DNA of 64,000 bases, taken from Shewanella sp. KX20019. Its GTDB lineage: Bacteria; Pseudomonadota; Gammaproteobacteria; Enterobacterales; Shewanellaceae. The translations under genes were made by a program, and so were the position numbers. Under the pieces are notes generated by a model. The model saw nothing but the letters and a program-made list of their open reading frames with translations. It searched no databases and was not told the origin of the DNA. The DNA is taken from contig NZ_CP068437.1 of the NCBI RefSeq assembly GCF_016757755.1, positions 2,976,001 to 3,040,000 of the forward strand. Direction: 5' to 3'. Below are positions 59,514 through 64,000 of the stretch, piece after piece. Each line of letters begins with the position of its first letter. Within the stretch, counting starts at the first letter, position 1.

Positions 59514-60111
59514 GCTGCGCCGCTATGTGTTTCGTTGCGGCGTATTGTACAACAAGTGAAAAGAATTGTGCCTTTTCAATTGCTGATTTTATCTATTATT
59601 GCTATATTTCTCCCGCTAACGGGGATAATTAGTGGATAAACTGTTCACAAGCCCGCCTAGCACAGCGTTAAAGCATGAGACTAAAAACGTTTACAGTTTG
59701 ATAGTAAATAATTGATTTACAGGTCGTTGTATCAATCAAAAGGTCAATAATTGGGCCTTCACGACTAAATCAAAACGTAATCCCAACTTACAACTGGTTT
59801 CTCTGCTGAAAACGACCCAATTTCGAAGAATAATTTTAGCTCGTCGTCAGACGTTACCGTTTCGAATTGGCATTACTGGAAAGTATTTTAAGAATTTATG
59901 GGGTTGGTTGACGTTTTTACAACGAATTCCTTGTTTTTGTAAACATTAAAAAATAAGCCATAAATAGGATGCGACACGCAGAGAATGCGTCTAACAGCAA
60001 TGCGCACCTTGCCTAGAGACTGACCGTGAGGTCCTGTTTTTTAATCCTAGGCCCGTAATGCAGTGAAATAAGTATCGTTTGATGACCTTATTAAAGAAGA
60101 ATTAAGTCATC
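59514..60111 (+). promoter_or_regulatory. rne leader and divergent rluC-rne promoter region
   Basis: The 598-base gap has no gene. In E. coli the same gap holds the rne promoter and a 361-nt leader whose hairpins let RNase E cut and so limit its own mRNA. Here GCGACACGCAGAGAATGCGTC and GAGGTCCTG...CCTAGGCCC can form hairpins in the last 150 bases. Autoregulation is inferred from the homologous system. Confidence 0.5.
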
Positions 60112-63100
60112 ATGAAACGGATGTTAATCAATGCAACTCAATCTGAAGAGTTGCGCGTAGCCCTAGTTGATGGGCAACAATTATATGATCTAGATATTGA
60201 AAGCCCAGGTCACGAACAGAAAAAAGCCAATATTTATAAAGGGACGATCACTCGTGTAGAGCCGTCTTTAGAAGCTGCTTTTGTTGACTACGGCGCAGAT
60301 CGCCATGGCTTCCTACCTTTAAAAGAGATCGCACGCGAATACTTCCCAAAAGGTTACTCTTTCCAAGGCCGTCCTAATATTAAGGAAGTGGTTAAAGAAG
60401 GCCAAGAAGTTATCATTCAAATTGATAAAGAGGAGCGTGGCAACAAAGGAGCTGCACTTACTACCTTTATCAGTCTTGCAGGCTCTTATTTAGTCCTAAT
60501 GCCCAACAACCCACGTGCCGGCGGTATCTCTCGTCGTATCGAAGGTGATGAGCGTACCGAACTAAAAGCTGCACTTTCAGAGCTTGATATTCCGCAAGGT
60601 ATGGGCCTTATCGTCCGTACTGCGGGCGTAGGTAAAGACCCTGCTGAGCTAAAGTGGGACTTAAATGTACTGCAACATCACTGGGCAGCGATTAAAGAAT
60701 CAGCTGAAAGTGCACCCGCGCCATTTTTAATCCACCAAGAAAGCAACGTTATAGTTCGCGCCATTCGCGACTACTTACGTCGTGACGTTGGTGAGATCCT
60801 AATCGATCACCCACGTATTTTTGAAGAAGCTAAAGAGCACGTTTCATTAGTACGTCCTGACTTTGTTGAGCGTATTAAGCGTTATGAAGCTGAAGTACCA
60901 CTATTCACTCATTTCCAAATTGAAACGCAAATTGAGTCAGCTTTCCAACGTGAAGTACGCTTACCTTCTGGTGGTTCAATTGTTATCGACCCAACAGAAG
61001 CACTGACCTCTATCGATATTAACTCTGCTCGTGCTACTAAAGGTAGCGATATTGAAGAGACAGCGCTAAACACCAACCTAGAAGCTGCTGACGAAATTGC
61101 ACGTCAACTACGCCTGCGTGATTTAGGTGGTTTAGTGGTTATCGATTTCATCGATATGACCCCAGTTCGCAATCAACGTGAAGTTGAAAAGCGTATGCAA
61201 GATGCCGTTCACCATGACCGAGCTCGCGTCCAATTAGGTCGTATTTCACGCTTTGGCTTGATGGAGATGTCACGCCAACGTTTGCGCCCATCTTTAGAAG
61301 AGTCTGCAGCTCATCTTTGTCCGCGATGCCATGGACAAGGCACCGTCCGTGGTACTGAGTCTCTTTCACTTTCAATTTTGCGTTTGATGGAAGAGGAAGC
61401 TATCAAGGAGAACACATCGCAGATTGAAGCAATTGTTCCTGTTGATGTTGCCGCGTTCCTGTTGAACGAAAAGCGTAAAGCGATTCGTATCACTGAAGAG
61501 CGTCACAATGTTGAAGTGTATGTGATCCCAGATCCAAACATGACCACACCAGATTATCGCGTAGTGCGTCATCGTAAGGATGATCAAATTAGCGAGTCGA
61601 GCTATAAGTTGCTTGAGCAAGAAGAAGCTAAACTTTACGAGCCTCGTAAGCTTGAAAGAGCTGCGCCGCCACAGCCAACACTTAAAGGTTTTTCAACGCC
61701 AAAACTAGCGACTCCAGCCACGGTAGAAGCTAAGCCTGCGCCAGTAAAACCAACTGAACCTGGTTTGTTTTCTAAAATTGCAGCCGCTATCAGCTCACTG
61801 TTTAGTACTGCTGAAGAAACAAAAGTTGAACCTAAGCAGCAAGATAAAACAAGCCGCAACGGTCAAGCGCGTAACAATAATCGTCGCAATAATAGTAATC
61901 GTCGTAACGATCCTCGCCGCAACCGCAACGAAGGACGTAACGAAAATCGTAACGACAATGAGCAAGGTAAAGATAAGCGTACTAAGAGTAATCGAAGTGA
62001 TGCGAATGATAACCGTGCTAAAACACAAGACGACAACAAGCGTCCTCAACGCAACGAGAAACCTCGTAAAACTGTCGAAGCGAATACTGAAGCTGCAGAG
62101 CCTAAGCAAGAAGCTGCTCGTGAGCGTCGCCAACGTCGTAACATGCGTCGTAAGGTTCGCGTTAACAACGAGCAAGAAGAGACAAAAGTCGCTATCGCCG
62201 AAGCACCTGTTCAGGCACAAGCTGTTGCAGATGATAAACCAGCTCGTCCAAAGCGTCAGCCTCGCAAGCCAAGAGCTAAGGTTGAAGCTGTAGAGAATAC
62301 TGAAGCAACTGAAAATGCAGTAGTGGCTAACACTGAAGTAGTCAATGTTGTTGAAAGCAACACAGCTACAGATACTGCGCCGACACCAGAAGTGGCGACT
62401 ACACCTGTTGAAGCTTCAGAGTCAGTAGCGGTTGAGCAAACTGCAGACGCTACAACTGATGATAAATCACGTGAGCCTCGTGAAGGCCAACGTAGAAGTC
62501 GTCGTAGCCCTCGTCATCTTCGTGCCGCAGGCCAGCGCCGTCGTCGTGATGAAGATGAAAACACTTCAGAGACTGCTGTATTTACTCCAAACGAAGCAGT
62601 AGAAGCTACAACACCGACTCAAGCGTTTGAAACTCATGCTGAAGCGCCAGTCGCTAAAGTCAGTGAGCCTAAGATTGAGGCAGCTGCACCTGCTGAAGCC
62701 AAAGTTGAGGCTCCTGTTGAAGTTAAGGCTAAGCCTGTTGAAGCTAAAGTTGAGGTTAAGGCTGAGCCTGTTGAAGCTGAAGTTAAGGTTGAGGTTAAGG
62801 CTGAACCTGTTAAAGCTGAAACAGTAGAAGTCGCAGTTGAAGCTAAACCTGCTAAAGCTAAACCTGCTAAAGCTAAGACTAGTCGCTCTGTCGCAAGTTC
62901 ATCAGCGATGAATACATCTCCGGTTTATAAGCCTGCAACTGAAGTTAAAGCCAAGCCAGCGCCTGAAGTACAAGTTGAGCCGACCCCAACTCCAGAAGTA
63001 GTGGTTGAAACTGCAGTTGTTGCCGAGCCAACACCAGCAGTTAAAGCGGAAGTCGTAACAGCTGAGCCTGCTAAGGTTGACGCTGTTATCATAGAAGCTG

Positions 63101-63462
63101 CGCCAGAGGCAAAAGCACCCGTTGAGACTAAAGCTGAAGAGACTAAGCCAGCTAAAGCTACTATTAGCTCAAAAGCTGCATCTGCGCCAATGGCTAAACC
63201 TGCAGCAATTGTAACTACTGAAAACAAGGCTGTTGAAGTTGATGTTATTCAACCTGCGGTAGTGGAAGCAAAGCCAGTTGTTAAGGCTAAGTCTGCAAGC
63301 CGTTTTGGTTCGATGGTAATGTCCGATACGACAAAGCCTGTTGTTGAAGTCAGAGCAAACATCGAGACCCCAACAGGTCGCCAGTATGAAACTACTGAGC
63401 AAAATGATGTAGTAAAATCAAAAGTGTCAAACAGCGCTAATTCGGATACGGTACGCACCTAA
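60112..63462 (+). CDS. rne: Ribonuclease E
   Basis: This 1116-residue endoribonuclease is the core of the RNA degradosome. The N-terminal half has MKRMLINATQ, the S1 domain (about 39-120) and the 5' sensor region. The catalytic aspartates lie in SIDINSARATKGSDIEETA near 303 and GGLVVIDFIDM near 346. The zinc-link is CPRCHGQG near 404. From about residue 560 the protein is disordered: Arg/Asn-rich RNA-binding segments (RNNNRRNNSNRRND), then long Ala/Glu/Lys/Pro/Val repeats. The end (SASRFGSMVMSDTTKP) resembles the PNPase-binding tail of the E. coli protein. It is followed by a strong terminator. Confidence 0.97.
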   Translation: MKRMLINATQSEELRVALVDGQQLYDLDIESPGHEQKKANIYKGTITRVEPSLEAAFVDYGADRHGFLPLKEIAREYFPKGYSFQGRPNIKEVVKEGQEVIIQIDKEERGNKGAALTTFISLAGSYLVLMPNNPRAGGISRRIEGDERTELKAALSELDIPQGMGLIVRTAGVGKDPAELKWDLNVLQHHWAAIKESAESAPAPFLIHQESNVIVRAIRDYLRRDVGEILIDHPRIFEEAKEHVSLVRPDFVERIKRYEAEVPLFTHFQIETQIESAFQREVRLPSGGSIVIDPTEALTSIDINSARATKGSDIEETALNTNLEAADEIARQLRLRDLGGLVVIDFIDMTPVRNQREVEKRMQDAVHHDRARVQLGRISRFGLMEMSRQRLRPSLEESAAHLCPRCHGQGTVRGTESLSLSILRLMEEEAIKENTSQIEAIVPVDVAAFLLNEKRKAIRITEERHNVEVYVIPDPNMTTPDYRVVRHRKDDQISESSYKLLEQEEAKLYEPRKLERAAPPQPTLKGFSTPKLATPATVEAKPAPVKPTEPGLFSKIAAAISSLFSTAEETKVEPKQQDKTSRNGQARNNNRRNNSNRRNDPRRNRNEGRNENRNDNEQGKDKRTKSNRSDANDNRAKTQDDNKRPQRNEKPRKTVEANTEAAEPKQEAARERRQRRNMRRKVRVNNEQEETKVAIAEAPVQAQAVADDKPARPKRQPRKPRAKVEAVENTEATENAVVANTEVVNVVESNTATDTAPTPEVATTPVEASESVAVEQTADATTDDKSREPREGQRRSRRSPRHLRAAGQRRRRDEDENTSETAVFTPNEAVEATTPTQAFETHAEAPVAKVSEPKIEAAAPAEAKVEAPVEVKAKPVEAKVEVKAEPVEAEVKVEVKAEPVKAETVEVAVEAKPAKAKPAKAKTSRSVASSSAMNTSPVYKPATEVKAKPAPEVQVEPTPTPEVVVETAVVAEPTPAVKAEVVTAEPAKVDAVIIEAAPEAKAPVETKAEETKPAKATISSKAASAPMAKPAAIVTTENKAVEVDVIQPAVVEAKPVVKAKSASRFGSMVMSDTTKPVVEVRANIETPTGRQYETTEQNDVVKSKVSNSANSDTVRT

Positions 63463-63484
63463 TCTAAATTTAGACCTGTAACAA

Positions 63485-63514
63485 AAAGCCATGCTTAAGA
63501 GCATGGCTTTTTTT
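63485..63514 (+). terminator. Terminator of rne
   Basis: AAAGCCATGC and GCATGGCTTT pair perfectly around a 6-base loop and run into TTTTTA. Confidence 0.9.
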
Positions 63515-63591
63515 ATATTAAAATAAGCTGAATTTTGATAGTATTCGCGCCCAGACTTATTCCTATCCACCAAATTGTTAACAGAGGCTAA

Positions 63592-64000
63592 ATGTTCGAT
63601 CTCATTCGTCACAAAACTACCAGTTCAAGAGCTGACTTACTTTCGGGCTTAACCGTCGCCCTTGCTTTAGTACCAGAAGCGGTTGCATTTGCATTCGTTG
63701 CTGGTGTTGAGCCTATGGTCGGTTTGTATGCTGCCTTTATTATGGGGCTAATCACTGCCGTCATCGGTGGTCGCCCAGGTATGATTTCCGGCGCGACTGG
63801 CGCTATGGCCGTTGTTATGGTCGCCCTTGTTGCTGAACATGGTGTAGCATATCTTTTTGCAGCAGTGGTACTCGCAGGTCTCATTCAGGTCTCGGCAGGC
63901 GTATTTAAGCTCGGTAAATTTATCCGCATTGTGCCCTACCCAGTCATGATAGGTTTTGTTAATGGCTTAGCCATTGTTATTTTCTTAGCCCAGCTAGGAC
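63592..64000 (+). CDS. SulP-family anion transporter, cut by window edge
   Basis: The visible 136 residues (MFDLIRHKTTSSRADLLSGLTV...) match the start of SulP/SLC26 transporters. After the first amphipathic part comes SGLTVALALVPEAVAFAFVAGVEPMVGLYAAFIMG, the family signature of segments 1 and 2, then GRPGMISGATGAMAVVMVALV. Substrates of the family are sulfate, bicarbonate and other anions; the STAS domain lies beyond the window. The ATG has AGAGG ahead. Confidence 0.88.
   Translation, partial: MFDLIRHKTTSSRADLLSGLTVALALVPEAVAFAFVAGVEPMVGLYAAFIMGLITAVIGGRPGMISGATGAMAVVMVALVAEHGVAYLFAAVVLAGLIQVSAGVFKLGKFIRIVPYPVMIGFVNGLAIVIFLAQLG

Noticed and set aside
61795..62293. Long frames on both strands within the rne C-terminal part
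   Set aside because: They are shadows of the low-complexity Arg/Asn and Ala/Glu/Lys coding repeats of RNase E.
62627..62900. Tandem repeats of about 15-30 bp in rne
   Set aside because: They encode the AEPVEAKVEVK-type disordered tail common to RNase E proteins of this group and need no other explanation.

Overview
The window looks like a chromosome segment of a marine gammaproteobacterium, most probably Shewanella or a close relative. The basis is the order yceD-rpmF-plsX-fabH-fabD-fabG-acpP-fabF, the rne/rluC pair and the sequences of SbcB, Cdd, RlmA and RNase E. It carries a complete-looking lambda-type siphovirus prophage of about 42.4 kb.

Left host arm (1-2.95 kb): a CspA-family cold-shock gene with a long leader, rlmA (23S rRNA methyltransferase) and an unrecognised conserved gene. 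At 2952 the start of sbcB (exonuclease I) is cut after 16 codons. The prophage lies between an 18-bp core repeat at 2982-2999 and 45389-45406. Because the core covers the catalytic DYE codons of sbcB, the right end of the prophage supplies a substitute start for the gene, and a full-length sbcB runs from 45356. Five TGATGCAC-type repeats flank the cores and probably bind the integrase.

Prophage (3-45.4 kb): late genes run leftward. In order of transcription these are cro, a CII-position gene, an O-like replication gene with internal iterons, a DnaC-like loader, a second tyrosine recombinase, a small XRE regulator, a Q-like gene, an Ntn-hydrolase (proteasome-like) gene, a secreted nuclease, the lysis genes (SAR endolysin, Rz/Rz1, holin), terminase, head and tail. 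The CI repressor and an early operon (Dam-type methylase, Xis-like HTH protein) run rightward. The two early promoters carry matching palindromic operators. Intrinsic terminators inside the late operon fit antitermination control.

Cargo sits at transcriptional boundaries: (i) an HNH endonuclease opposite to the late genes (25.9 kb); (ii) an FRG-domain gene and two integron-type cassettes with attC sites, in the rex-like position between cI and the left operator (33.3-36.2 kb); (iii) a DUF2971-like gene and a large helicase-nuclease between the early operon and the integrase (39.5-43.7 kb); (iv) a cassette-like pair of small membrane genes beside a truncated group II intron at the left end (3.2-4.35 kb). 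The FRG gene and the helicase-nuclease gene are each bracketed by direct copies of the same 61-62 bp element. This is the most unusual structure in the window and suggests an exchangeable, probably anti-phage, cargo unit.

Right host arm (45.4-64 kb): sbcB, cdd, a 3-hydroxyisobutyrate-dehydrogenase-family gene, a thioesterase, a small membrane protein, the fatty-acid synthesis cluster, a Maf pyrophosphatase, a HAD phosphatase coupled to rluC, rne with a long leader, and the start of a SulP anion transporter cut by the window edge. No tRNA, rRNA or CRISPR array was seen.
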